NCBI GenBank assembly: GCA_005879205.1
Contig: VBLD01000200.1
Location: 1 to 8,849, forward strand
Length of the DNA stretch: 8,849 nucleotides
Direction: 5' to 3'
Source: Deltaproteobacteria bacterium
GTDB lineage: Bacteria; Desulfobacterota; Binatia; DP-6
Shown in pieces: positions 1 to 5,760 of this stretch. The translations under genes and the position numbers were made by a program. A model generated the notes under the pieces. That model worked only from the letters and a program-made list of their open reading frames with translations. It was not told the origin of the DNA and did not search any database. Numbering within the stretch: the stretch's first letter is position 1; each line of letters begins with the position of its first letter.

Positions 1-269
1 CACGCATCGCCCCGCTTGCCGAAGATGACCATGGAAGCGCCCCGGCGCCCGGCGACCCCGAACTCGGCGCTGCCGACGGCGCGCTGGACCTCGGTCCCGT
101 CGGCCAGGTCGAAGGTCTCGACGCGAAGAGGGCGGATGCCGAGCCGCCGGAGCATGGTCGCCGGCACGACCGACCAGGAAGCCCCTGAGTCGACGAGCAT
201 CTTGACGGCCTCGGAACGGCTCGGGTGACGCGGGTTGGACACGTCGACCATCAGCTCGGTGGCCCCCAT
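1..269 (-). CDS. Retropepsin-like (clan AA) aspartic protease, 3' part cut by window edge
   Basis: Read on the minus strand from an ATG at 269, 89 codons are visible before the left edge. The protein starts MGATELMVDVSNP and carries the catalytic aspartate motif LVDSGAS (D27). This is followed by SVVP, LRRLGI, FDLADG and VIFG, the usual order in small bacterial clan AA (retroviral-type, single-domain) aspartic proteases. Family members are about 120 residues and work as homodimers, each chain giving one DSGA/DTGA aspartate, so roughly the last quarter is missing here. Start choice: an in-frame ATG pair at 311-314 lies 14-15 codons further upstream behind a purine-rich stretch, but homologues as I recall them begin close to the M-G at 269. 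It is divergent from the GST operon. The cellular substrate is unknown. The family call is firm; the function is not. Confidence 0.8.
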   Translation of the reverse strand, partial: MGATELMVDVSNPRHPSRSEAVKMLVDSGASWSVVPATMLRRLGIRPLRVETFDLADGTEVQRAVGSAEFGVAGRRGASMVIFGKRGDA

Positions 270-320
270 GGGTCGGCACTTCTGCCGGCGACGCCATCCC
301 ACGGGGATCATCATGCCGCC

Positions 321-358
321 ATCCCTAATTCCGGAACATTGGGTATGCAATTGGTACC
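321..358. promoter_or_regulatory. AT-rich divergent promoter/operator region (tentative)
   Basis: This is the most AT-rich stretch in the 155-base gap between the minus-strand protease and the plus-strand GST operon. It contains the palindrome TTCCGGAA at 329-336 and two touching palindromes, CAATTG (348-353) and GGTACC (353-358). Any promoter for either gene must lie about here. I cannot fit a convincing -35/-10 pair on either strand, so the regulatory role is inferred from position and base composition only. Confidence 0.25.
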
Positions 359-424
359 TGCGCGTCGAGGTGCCGCCGCCCTTGACGGAAACGACCGCAG
401 CGTGCGCAACTGCCCGTCGAGCCG

Positions 425-1441
425 ATGATCCATCTGACCATCGTCGGGGTACCCGGCTCTCCGTACAGCCGGAAGCTGCGCGCCGTGCTGCGCTACCGGC
501 GTATTCCCCATGCGTGGGTGCTCCCGGGCTCTCCCGAGAGCCGCGGGCTTCCGGAGCCGCGCGTCGCCCTCCTCCCGCGTCTCATCCTGCCCGGCGACGA
601 CGGCGCGCTCGAGGCGCGCGTCGACTCGACGCCGCTGATCCGCGTCCTCGAGGGCTCGCACCGCGGCCGTTCCGTCGTTCCCCCCGATCCGGCGATGGCG
701 TTCCTGGACGCCCTCCTCGAGGACTACGCCGACGAGTGGCTGACGAAGCCGATGTTCCACTATCGCTGGGCGTTCGCCCCGGACGCGGGGCGCGCCGCGG
801 CGATCCTCCCCCGCTGGTTCCGCACCAACATGCCCGAAGACCACGCGGTCTCGCTCGGCAAGGACTTCTCGGAGCGACAGATCGCTCGGCTCGCCGTGGT
901 GGGCTCGAACGAGACGACCGCCCCGGTCATCGAGGAGAGCTACCGGCGTCTCCTCGCGCTGCTCGACGCCCACCTGACCCGCTGGCGTTTCGTGATGGGC
1001 GGCCGGCCCGGCGCATCGGACTTCGCCCTGTACGGGCAGCTCACCCAGCTCGCCCTCTTCGACCCGACGCCGGCGGACATCGCGCTCCGCGTGGCGCCGC
1101 GTGTCGTTGCCTGGGTGGACCTGGTCGAGGACCTCTCGGGCCTCGAGCCGGCCGACGCGGACTGGCTCTCCAGCGAGGACGTCCCGGACACGTTGCGCGC
1201 GCTGCTGGCGGAAGTCGGCCGCGTGTACGTGCCGTTCCTCCTCGCCAACGCCGAAGCGCTCGAGCGGGGCGCAGACCGCGTCGAATACCGTATCGACGGA
1301 CGTTCGTGGTTGCAGCGGCCGTTCCCGTACCAGCGGAAGTGCTTGCAGTGGCTGCGCGAGGGCCGGGCCGCGCTCGCCGCGGACGCTCGGCGCACCGTCG
1401 ACGCCCTGCTGGCGGAAACGGGCTGCGCGCGCCTCTTCTGA
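425..1441 (+). CDS. GST-fold protein, first of a tandem paralogous pair
   Basis: The product is 338 residues, longer than a typical 200-230 residue glutathione S-transferase. The N-terminal thioredoxin-like domain (about 1-77) opens MIHLTIVGVPGSPYSRKLR. SPYS occupies the active-site position of Ser-type or CxxC-type GSTs, P51 is the likely cis-proline, and VDSTPLI (67-72) is the usual glutathione-contact E/D-S segment. The all-helical C-terminal domain has LLEDYADEWL (97-106), GGRPGASDFALYG (192-204) and VPDTLRALLAEVG (253-265). The last 70 residues extend beyond the normal GST core. The expected role is glutathione conjugation or thiol transfer in the cytosol; the substrate is unknown and non-catalytic members exist. 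It is the first gene of a three-gene operon. The Shine-Dalgarno is poor (a GAG at about 419), so the ATG at 425 was chosen because it sits directly before the first beta strand. Confidence 0.82.
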   Translation: MIHLTIVGVPGSPYSRKLRAVLRYRRIPHAWVLPGSPESRGLPEPRVALLPRLILPGDDGALEARVDSTPLIRVLEGSHRGRSVVPPDPAMAFLDALLEDYADEWLTKPMFHYRWAFAPDAGRAAAILPRWFRTNMPEDHAVSLGKDFSERQIARLAVVGSNETTAPVIEESYRRLLALLDAHLTRWRFVMGGRPGASDFALYGQLTQLALFDPTPADIALRVAPRVVAWVDLVEDLSGLEPADADWLSSEDVPDTLRALLAEVGRVYVPFLLANAEALERGADRVEYRIDGRSWLQRPFPYQRKCLQWLREGRAALAADARRTVDALLAETGCARLF

Positions 1442-1445
1442 GGAG
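1441..1445 (+). promoter_or_regulatory. Ribosome binding site for the second GST-fold gene
   Basis: AGGAG begins on the last base of the upstream stop codon and lies 7 bases before the ATG at 1453. It fixes the start of the second GST gene within a reading frame that stays open far upstream, and shows the two genes are translated from one message. Confidence 0.7.
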
Positions 1446-1452
1446 CGTCTCG

Positions 1453-2526
1453 ATGCGACCGAACGCCTACCGCGTCCACGGCATGATGCAGTCATACTTC
1501 ACCCGCAAGATGACCGGCTATCTCGACTACAAGGGCATTCCCTGGCTGTTCCGCCGCTTTCCCGGCGTGAGCCCGGAGACCATGGCGGCGGGCTTTCCGG
1601 GTGGCGTGCCGGTGGTGCAGACGCCCGCGGGCGAGTTCATGTGGGACTCGACGGCCATGATCCACCACCTGGAGCTCCGCCATCCCGAGCCGTCGGTCCT
1701 CCCGGCAGACCCGGTGCAGCGTTTCCTCTGCTACGTGCTCGAGGACGCCGCCGACGAGTGGCTCTACCGGCCCGCCGTCGGGAGCCGCTGGTACTTCCCC
1801 GAGAACCACACCGTCGGCGGCTTCGAGCTCGCGCGCGACATCGCCGTCCAGATGCCGGTGGCGTGCGATCAGGCGTACGCCGGCGTCGGCGCGCACGTGC
1901 GGGGCAGCTGTCCACCCCTCGGGGTGACCGCCGACACCATCCAGCACTGGGTCGACGACGTCCTCCGGCCGTGGTTTCGCGTTCTCGGAGCGCATCTCGC
2001 TCGCGGTCCCTTCCTCTTCGGAGGACGCCCGTCGATCGCCGACTTCGCGCTCTTCGGCGGCAACGCGGCGCACTTCGTCAACGACCCGCTCTGCCGCCGC
2101 TGGGTGGAGGCGGACGGCCCCGCCGTCGTGCAGCACACGCACCGCCTGCTGGAGCCCGAGGATCAGGAGTTCGGAGCCTGGGACGACGCGACGGCCGTGC
2201 CGGACACGTTGGCCGCGATGCTCGCCGAGCTCGGGAAGCGTTACCTCCCCTGGGTCAGCCGCGCGTGCGTCGACGGGGTCGCCGACGTCGTCTTCGAGCA
2301 CGGCGCGCGCGTCGCCGTACGTGCGACGGACTTTCTGCGCGACGCGCGCGCGACGCTCCTCGCCCGCTACGTCGAGAGTCGCAGCGCGCGGCTCGACACG
2401 GTCCTCGCCCGGGCGGGGATCCTGCCGTTCTTCGCGGACCACGTGGCGCTGGCGGGCTCGACCCCGGACTGCCGCGAGCCGCCGCGGCCGGCGCTGAACC
2501 GCCCGTTCCCTCCCGAGGACGCGTGA
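1453..2526 (+). CDS. GST-fold protein, second of a tandem paralogous pair
   Basis: The product has 357 residues. Its N-terminal thioredoxin-like domain runs YRVHGMMQSYFTRKM, then GVPVVQTPAGEFMWDSTAMI (51-70), with the cis-proline at P53 and D-S-T at 65-67 in the glutathione-contact position. The helical domain keeps the marks seen in its neighbour: LEDAADEWLYRP (96-107), GGRPSIADFALFGG (190-203) and VPDTLAAMLAELG (249-261). The two proteins are therefore paralogues from an old duplication, with clearly diverged active-site segments (SPYS versus SYFT). A 60-70 residue C-terminal extension follows. The AGGAG site at 1441-1445 selects ATG 1453, although the frame stays open back to 235 because GC-rich DNA lacks stops. 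The stop overlaps the GTG of the next gene. The substrate is unknown. The pair could act as a heterodimer, but that is inference. Confidence 0.82.
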   Translation: MRPNAYRVHGMMQSYFTRKMTGYLDYKGIPWLFRRFPGVSPETMAAGFPGGVPVVQTPAGEFMWDSTAMIHHLELRHPEPSVLPADPVQRFLCYVLEDAADEWLYRPAVGSRWYFPENHTVGGFELARDIAVQMPVACDQAYAGVGAHVRGSCPPLGVTADTIQHWVDDVLRPWFRVLGAHLARGPFLFGGRPSIADFALFGGNAAHFVNDPLCRRWVEADGPAVVQHTHRLLEPEDQEFGAWDDATAVPDTLAAMLAELGKRYLPWVSRACVDGVADVVFEHGARVAVRATDFLRDARATLLARYVESRSARLDTVLARAGILPFFADHVALAGSTPDCREPPRPALNRPFPPEDA

Positions 2527-3602
2527 GGCGCATCGTCTGGGTCCTGCTCGCGCTCGCCGTCGGCGTCATCGTGGCGAGCGCGCTGGCGCTCCGCTCGCGA
2601 GCGGTCCAGGACGCACTGGTCAGCCGCATCGCCCGCCGGCGGATCGGACGGAACACGTCCGCCCTCCTCGCCCCCGACGCGCTCCGCGTTCTCCTCTGCG
2701 GGACGTCGTCGCCGATCCCGTCCCGCGAACGGGCGGAGGCCTGCACGGCCGTCTTCGCCGGCGGTCACCTGTGGATCGTCGACACGGGGCCGGGGAGCTG
2801 GCGGACCCTCGCGCTCCGCCGCGTGCGTGGCGAGGCCGTCGGGGCCGTCTTCCTCACGCACTTCCACTCCGACCACATCGGCGAGCTCGGGGAGTTCAAC
2901 CTGCAGACCTGGGCGGCCGGCCGGCCGGGCCCGCTGCGCGTCTACGGACCCGCCGGTGTGACCGACGTCGTGCGCGGCTTCACCCAGGCATACGCCGACG
3001 ACACCCGCTTCCGGATCGCGCACCACGGCGCCGCCCTGCTGCCCCCCGAACGTTCCACCATGGCCGCCATGCCCGTCGTGCTCGAGGGTGCCGATGCCGC
3101 CCGCATCCTCGACGAGGATGGGGTCGTCGTGACCGCGTTCGCGGTCGCGCACGATCCCGTGAAGCCCGCCTTCGGCTACCGGTTCGACTACGGCGGCCGG
3201 TCGGTCGTCGTGAGCGGCGACACGCGCCCGTGTCCGAATCTCGTGACCCAGGCGCGCGGCGCGGACGTCCTCGTGCACGAGGCGCAGGCGAACGCCCTGG
3301 TGCGCATCATGGAGGAGGCCGCGCGCGACACGGGCGAATCGCGGGTCGCGAAGATCCTCGGCGACATCCCGTCCTATCACTCGGATCCGGCCGACGTCGC
3401 CCGCGAGGCCGTGACGGCGGGCGTGCGGCTCCTGGTGCTCACCCACTTCACCCCGCCTCCGGACAACGAGGTCCTGAGGCGCATCTTCCGGCGCGACGTG
3501 GAGGCCGTGCCGCCGCACGGGCTGGTGCTCGGCGAGGACGGGACCCTCGTCGTCCTGCCGACGGGATCGGACGTGGTCCAGGTGAGCCGCCTCGACCCGT
3601 GA
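2523..3602 (+). CDS. Membrane-anchored MBL-fold metallohydrolase, RNase Z-like type
   Basis: The product has 359 residues and starts at GTG 2523, in a 4-base GTGA overlap with the preceding stop. The start is supported by the signal-anchor that follows at once: VRRIVWVLLALAVGVIVASA (1-20), positive then hydrophobic, with no clear cleavage site. The metallo-beta-lactamase domain runs from about residue 54. It has LLCGTSSPIPS, IVDTGPG (85-90), the zinc motif THFHSDHIGE (112-121), AVAH (207-210), SGDTRP (231-236), SYHSDP (284-289) and LTHFTPP (306-312). All metal ligands expected of the RNase Z/arylsulfatase-like branch are present, so it should be an active two-zinc hydrolase (phosphodiester or ester), probably facing the periplasm. 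A true tRNase Z is unlikely because of the anchor and because no exosite arm is recognisable. Co-translation with two GST-fold proteins suggests a shared substrate route, for example hydrolysis of a conjugate; that is inference. Confidence 0.88.
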   Translation: MRRIVWVLLALAVGVIVASALALRSRAVQDALVSRIARRRIGRNTSALLAPDALRVLLCGTSSPIPSRERAEACTAVFAGGHLWIVDTGPGSWRTLALRRVRGEAVGAVFLTHFHSDHIGELGEFNLQTWAAGRPGPLRVYGPAGVTDVVRGFTQAYADDTRFRIAHHGAALLPPERSTMAAMPVVLEGADAARILDEDGVVVTAFAVAHDPVKPAFGYRFDYGGRSVVVSGDTRPCPNLVTQARGADVLVHEAQANALVRIMEEAARDTGESRVAKILGDIPSYHSDPADVAREAVTAGVRLLVLTHFTPPPDNEVLRRIFRRDVEAVPPHGLVLGEDGTLVVLPTGSDVVQVSRLDP

Positions 3603-3673
3603 GCGAGCGTCGGCACGCCACCTTGTGTGCGACGGCCTCCCGGTGTAGCGGCCGACCGTGACGCTCGCCTTTT
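3603..3673 (+). terminator. Inverted repeat plus T-run: operon terminator or leader structure
   Basis: GCGAGCGTC (3603-3611), directly after the hydrolase stop codon, is perfectly complementary to GACGCTCGC (3660-3668), and TTTT follows at 3670-3673. The 48-base loop holds a second stem, CGGCC (3633-3637) with GGCCG (3650-3654). A 9-bp GC-rich stem followed by T residues is terminator-like, but the loop is long and the T-run short. It ends 6 bases before the next ATG, so it could also act as a leader element for that gene. Confidence 0.5.
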
Positions 3674-3679
3674 GGGACC

Positions 3680-4747
3680 ATGCCGGGTGACCTCCGCCTC
3701 TTCTTCGTCGGAGTGACGGACGACGCCGAGCGGGAGTGGCGCGTGCTGGCGGACGTCGTCGCACCTCCCCTGGCCCGACAGCTCCAGGCGCAGGGCGTCC
3801 GGCTGACCACCGAGCGCGTCCGGCTCGATCGGACCTGCGACGTCGCGGCCCTGCGGCGCGTCGCGGACGGCGCAGTGTGGGTTGTGGTGCTCGGCATCGC
3901 CTATGGCCTGGAGGCCTCCATGGACCAGTGCCGGGCCGCCAGCGTCACCGCCGATCGCACGCCGAGCGTCCTCGACCTCGTGGTCCGTCACGTCGCGCTG
4001 GCACCGGGCAGACGGGACGTCACCGTGCACGTGCGCGAGCTGCCGCCGGGTGCACCCATGGACCGCCGCCTCCTCGCCCTGCGCGCGCACGCCGACCGGT
4101 GGGGCGACGGTGGTCGCGCCGAGCGTTACCGCATCCCGCCCGACCTGCCGCCGCCGGAGGCGATCCAGCAGTGGCTCGAGCAGCTGCGGCAGGCACTCAC
4201 GCGCCTGCTCGCGGCGCGCGGGTTGCGAGTGGCCGAGGTGCCCGCCGAGGCCAACGTGGCGATCGGGCCGGCGGCCGCCGCTCCTTCCGTCGACGTCTCT
4301 CCGGCGCCTCCCCCGCCGCCGGCGCGGCGCGCCCCGATCGAGGAGCCGCCGTCGGCCAGCCCTCTTGTCGCAGCGACCGAGACGCCGACTGCGCCCGATG
4401 AGCCACGCGCCACGCCGGAGCCGCCGATCGACGAGAACGTGTCGGGCGTCGAGCCGTGGACGCCGGCGAAAGCCGAGCCCGCGCCGACCCTGCCCGCGCC
4501 ACCGTCCGAGCCGCCACGCGCGATGCGGACGCCGGCGCCGTCATGGAGTCCCCCCGAGTCCCTACCCCGCCAGGCCAGGCCGAGCGCCGGCATGCGCGCG
4601 ACGGGGACGCTGCTGCTGATCGCGAGCGTCCTCACGGCTGCGCTCTGGTTCGCGGCTGCCGGGAGCGGCACCCGGTGGCCCGCCGTCGCCGCGCTCACGC
4701 TCGGCGTGAGCGGATGGCTCGTCCTCGGGGCAGCCCGTCGTCGATGA
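3680..4747 (+). CDS. DUF4062-like (TIR-like) domain, Pro-rich linker, two C-terminal TM helices
   Basis: The product has 355 residues in three parts. Residues 1-180 form a globular domain: LRLFFVGVTDDAEREW (5-20), LADVVAPPLARQLQAQGVRL (23-42), VWVVVLGIAYG (66-76), TPSVLDLVVRHVAL (94-107), VTVHVREL (114-121), then YRIPPDLPPPEAIQQWLEQL. I recognise in this order the pattern of the DUF4062 domain found before NACHT ATPases (AER..L...V.P.L, GLLGERYG, SVTELEIRH, a FYFRDP-like strand, then Y.DPEEL). That match is from memory and should be tested. The acidic pair of the usual TELE is changed here to LDLV. Residues 181-305 are a Pro/Ala/Glu-rich, probably disordered linker. Residues 308-327 and 334-351 are two membrane helices, followed by RRR. 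No NACHT or kinase domain is present. Whether it is a defence effector, a signalling adaptor or neither cannot be told. The start is preceded by only a weak GGGA two bases upstream. Confidence 0.7.
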   Translation: MPGDLRLFFVGVTDDAEREWRVLADVVAPPLARQLQAQGVRLTTERVRLDRTCDVAALRRVADGAVWVVVLGIAYGLEASMDQCRAASVTADRTPSVLDLVVRHVALAPGRRDVTVHVRELPPGAPMDRRLLALRAHADRWGDGGRAERYRIPPDLPPPEAIQQWLEQLRQALTRLLAARGLRVAEVPAEANVAIGPAAAAPSVDVSPAPPPPPARRAPIEEPPSASPLVAATETPTAPDEPRATPEPPIDENVSGVEPWTPAKAEPAPTLPAPPSEPPRAMRTPAPSWSPPESLPRQARPSAGMRATGTLLLIASVLTAALWFAAAGSGTRWPAVAALTLGVSGWLVLGAARRR

Positions 4748-4751
4748 GCGC

Positions 4752-4901
4752 TCAGAGGTTGTGAAGCACGAGCCACCAGTAGTCCGCGAGCGAGCCCATC
4801 CCGTAGACGGGCACCCACGTCGCCCACGCCGGGATGCGATCGGCAGGCGGCGGGCGAGCTCGAACGGGAGGCGCGAACGGCTCGGGCTCGAGCGGACGAT
4901 G
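4752..4901 (-). pseudogene. Possible 3' remnant of a lost minus-strand gene
   Basis: In this gap between the DUF4062-like gene and the toxin-antitoxin pair, the minus strand reads about 49 residues between two TGA stops (4899-4901 and 4752-4754) with no usable start codon before the middle. The end of the reading is RIPAWATWVPVYG followed by LADYWWLVLHNL and a stop, preceded by a Pro/Arg/Glu-rich stretch. The four tryptophans and the hydrophobic, ordered look are unlike the Arg/Ala/Ser noise of shadow frames in this DNA. I read it as the C-terminal end of a decayed or deleted membrane-associated gene. Chance is a real alternative, as the piece is short. Confidence 0.3.
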
Positions 4902-4904
4902 CTC

Positions 4905-4944
4905 TCATGAACTGATTGACACATGATTCATGAAAGCGCACATC
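4905..4944 (+). promoter_or_regulatory. Promoter/operator of the toxin-antitoxin operon
   Basis: A consensus -35 hexamer TTGACA lies at 4916-4921, inside an unusually AT-rich patch. A poor -10 (CACATC at 4939-4944) is 17 bases on, which would place the transcript start near 4951, almost on the ATG at 4953. The palindrome TCATGA occurs twice, at 4905-4910 and 4928-4933, 23 bases apart and flanking the -35 box. Ribbon-helix-helix antitoxins usually repress their own promoter through such paired sites, so these are likely operator sites (inference). Confidence 0.4.
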
Positions 4945-4952
4945 AATCGACC

Positions 4953-5240
4953 ATGCGACGGCCCGTCCAGGTGTACCTCGACGACGCCGACCTCACCCGC
5001 CTCGAGCGCTGGGTTCAAGAACGAGGCTGGACGAAATCGCGCGCCATTCGCCTCGCCGTCCGGGCGCTCACCCGGCCGACGACCGACGATCCCATCCTCG
5101 AGCTGAGCGGCATGTTCGACGGTCTCCCGCCCGATTTGAGCGAGCACTTCGATCACTATCTGAAAGAGACTTACGTGGCGGAACATGAGCCGACGTACCG
5201 CAGCCGGCGAGCGCGCGCCAAGTCGCGTCTTCGTCGATAG
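4953..5240 (+). CDS. Ribbon-helix-helix antitoxin of a VapBC-type pair
   Basis: From ATG 4953 the product has 95 residues. The N-terminus RPVQVYLDDADLTRLERW forms the DNA-binding beta strand and first helix, and RGWTKSRAIRLAVRALTR the second helix of a CopG/Arc-type ribbon-helix-helix fold. The acidic/aromatic C-terminal half (LSGMFDGLPPDLSEHFDHYL) is the part that would wrap the PIN toxin, and the tail is very basic. An earlier in-frame ATG at 4923 would add ten residues (MIHESAHQST). I prefer 4953 because the -35 box at 4916-4921 would overlap the earlier start, and RHH antitoxins normally begin within a few residues of the strand. It overlaps the toxin gene by 56 bases. It neutralises the toxin and probably represses the operon. 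Assignment as RHH antitoxin is strong; the exact start is less certain. Confidence 0.8.
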   Translation: MRRPVQVYLDDADLTRLERWVQERGWTKSRAIRLAVRALTRPTTDDPILELSGMFDGLPPDLSEHFDHYLKETYVAEHEPTYRSRRARAKSRLRR

Positions 5241-5634
5241 CAGCGCCTGGTTCGCCGTCGCGAGTGCGAGCGACGGAAGGCATGCAGAGGCAGAGCGGAT
5301 GCTGCACGCGGCGGTTGCGCGGGGCACCGGTCTCATCACGACGAACCTCGTCCTCGCCGAGGTGCACCGATTGGCCCTTGTGCGCATGGGCATCCGGCCG
5401 GCAGTGGCGATGCTCGACCGCATCGAAGCGAGCCGCCTCGTCTCGCTCGTCCATGCCACCGCCGATCACCACCTGGTCGCCCGCCGCTGGCTGGCGAGGC
5501 TGGCGGATCAGCCCATCTCGTACGCCGATGCCGTGAGCTTCGCGGTCATGGAGGCGGCGCGCTGTCGGGTCGCGATGACGTTCGACCGGCACTTTGCGAT
5601 CGCGGGCTTCCACATCTGGCGCCCGGATGACTGA
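5185..5634 (+). CDS. PIN-domain ribonuclease toxin (VapC-like)
   Basis: The product has 149 residues, normal for a single PIN domain. The four metal-binding acidic positions are visible: D18 in VFVDSSAWFAV, E59 in TTNLVLAEVHRL, D115 in ISYADAVSFAVME and D134 in TFDRHFAIAGF. The TFDRHF...GF ending is typical of this VapC branch. It should be a Mg-dependent endoribonuclease that cuts cellular RNA and stops growth when not bound by its antitoxin; the target RNA cannot be read from sequence. ATG 5185 is the only good start. It lies inside the antitoxin gene in another frame (56-base overlap), which implies translational coupling. The first 13 residues (basic, SRRTAAGER) precede the first PIN strand and may be a non-conserved extension. 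Confidence 0.88.
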   Translation: MSRRTAAGERAPSRVFVDSSAWFAVASASDGRHAEAERMLHAAVARGTGLITTNLVLAEVHRLALVRMGIRPAVAMLDRIEASRLVSLVHATADHHLVARRWLARLADQPISYADAVSFAVMEAARCRVAMTFDRHFAIAGFHIWRPDD

Positions 5635-5637
5635 TCA

Positions 5638-5652
5638 CCCGGGGGGACCGGG
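5638..5652 (+). terminator. Short GC hairpin after the toxin gene (weak)
   Basis: CCCGG (5638-5642) pairs with CCGGG (5648-5652) around a five-base loop, starting 4 bases after the toxin stop. It lacks a T-run, so it is at most a weak or Rho-assisted terminator or an RNA 3' end stabiliser. Confidence 0.2.
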
Positions 5653-5691
5653 CCTTGCGTGAGGGTCGACGTCCGGGCGATGTAGGGAGTC

Positions 5692-5698
5692 GGAGGAG
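5692..5698 (+). promoter_or_regulatory. Strong Shine-Dalgarno before ATG 5707
   Basis: GGAGGAG lies 8 bases before ATG 5707, the best ribosome binding site in the window. It marks 5707 as the original start of the dehydrogenase gene, although the frame opened there stops after 17 codons. Confidence 0.75.
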
Positions 5699-5706
5699 AT
5701 GACGCC

Positions 5707-5760
5707 ATGAAGGACTGCCGGAAGTTCTACATCAACGGATCGCCCGCGACCACCAGGTGA
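5707..5760 (+). pseudogene. Out-of-frame N-terminal piece of the aldehyde dehydrogenase
   Basis: The reading from ATG 5707 gives MKDCRKFYINGSPATTR and then TGA at 5758-5760. The K-F-Y-I-N-G strand is the standard N-terminus of aldehyde dehydrogenases (FYINGxWVxP...). The following family segment, DHQVINPSTEEP, is present immediately downstream but in another frame. Compared with the family, the W-V-x-P turn after NG is missing, so a small deletion of 3n+2 bases (about 11 or 14) at roughly 5737-5748 fits the data; a one-base insertion would fit the frame but not the lost residues. It could be a real mutation or an assembly error. Confidence 0.6.

Noticed and set aside
1101..2522. Long open extension upstream of the metallohydrolase in the same frame
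   Set aside because: It is low-complexity Arg/Ser/Pro sequence antiphase to the two GST-fold genes. The hydrolase proper starts at the GTG with the signal-anchor.
235..2526. A single 763-codon open frame covering the second GST-fold gene and 1.2 kb before it
   Set aside because: The part before 1453 is Arg/Pro/Ala-rich shadow of the first GST-fold gene in another frame. The AGGAG at 1441-1445 and the domain start place the real gene at 1453.
2367..3764. 465-codon minus-strand open frame across the metallohydrolase gene, with similar ones at 311-1495, 1492-2442 and 5727-6998
   Set aside because: They are antisense to genes with clear catalytic motifs, have His/Arg/Asp/Val-biased composition typical of the complement of GC-rich genes, and show no recognisable domain.
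4923..4952. ATG 4923 as the antitoxin start
   Set aside because: It would place the consensus -35 box directly against the start codon, has no Shine-Dalgarno, and adds ten residues not expected before the RHH strand. It is kept only as an alternative.
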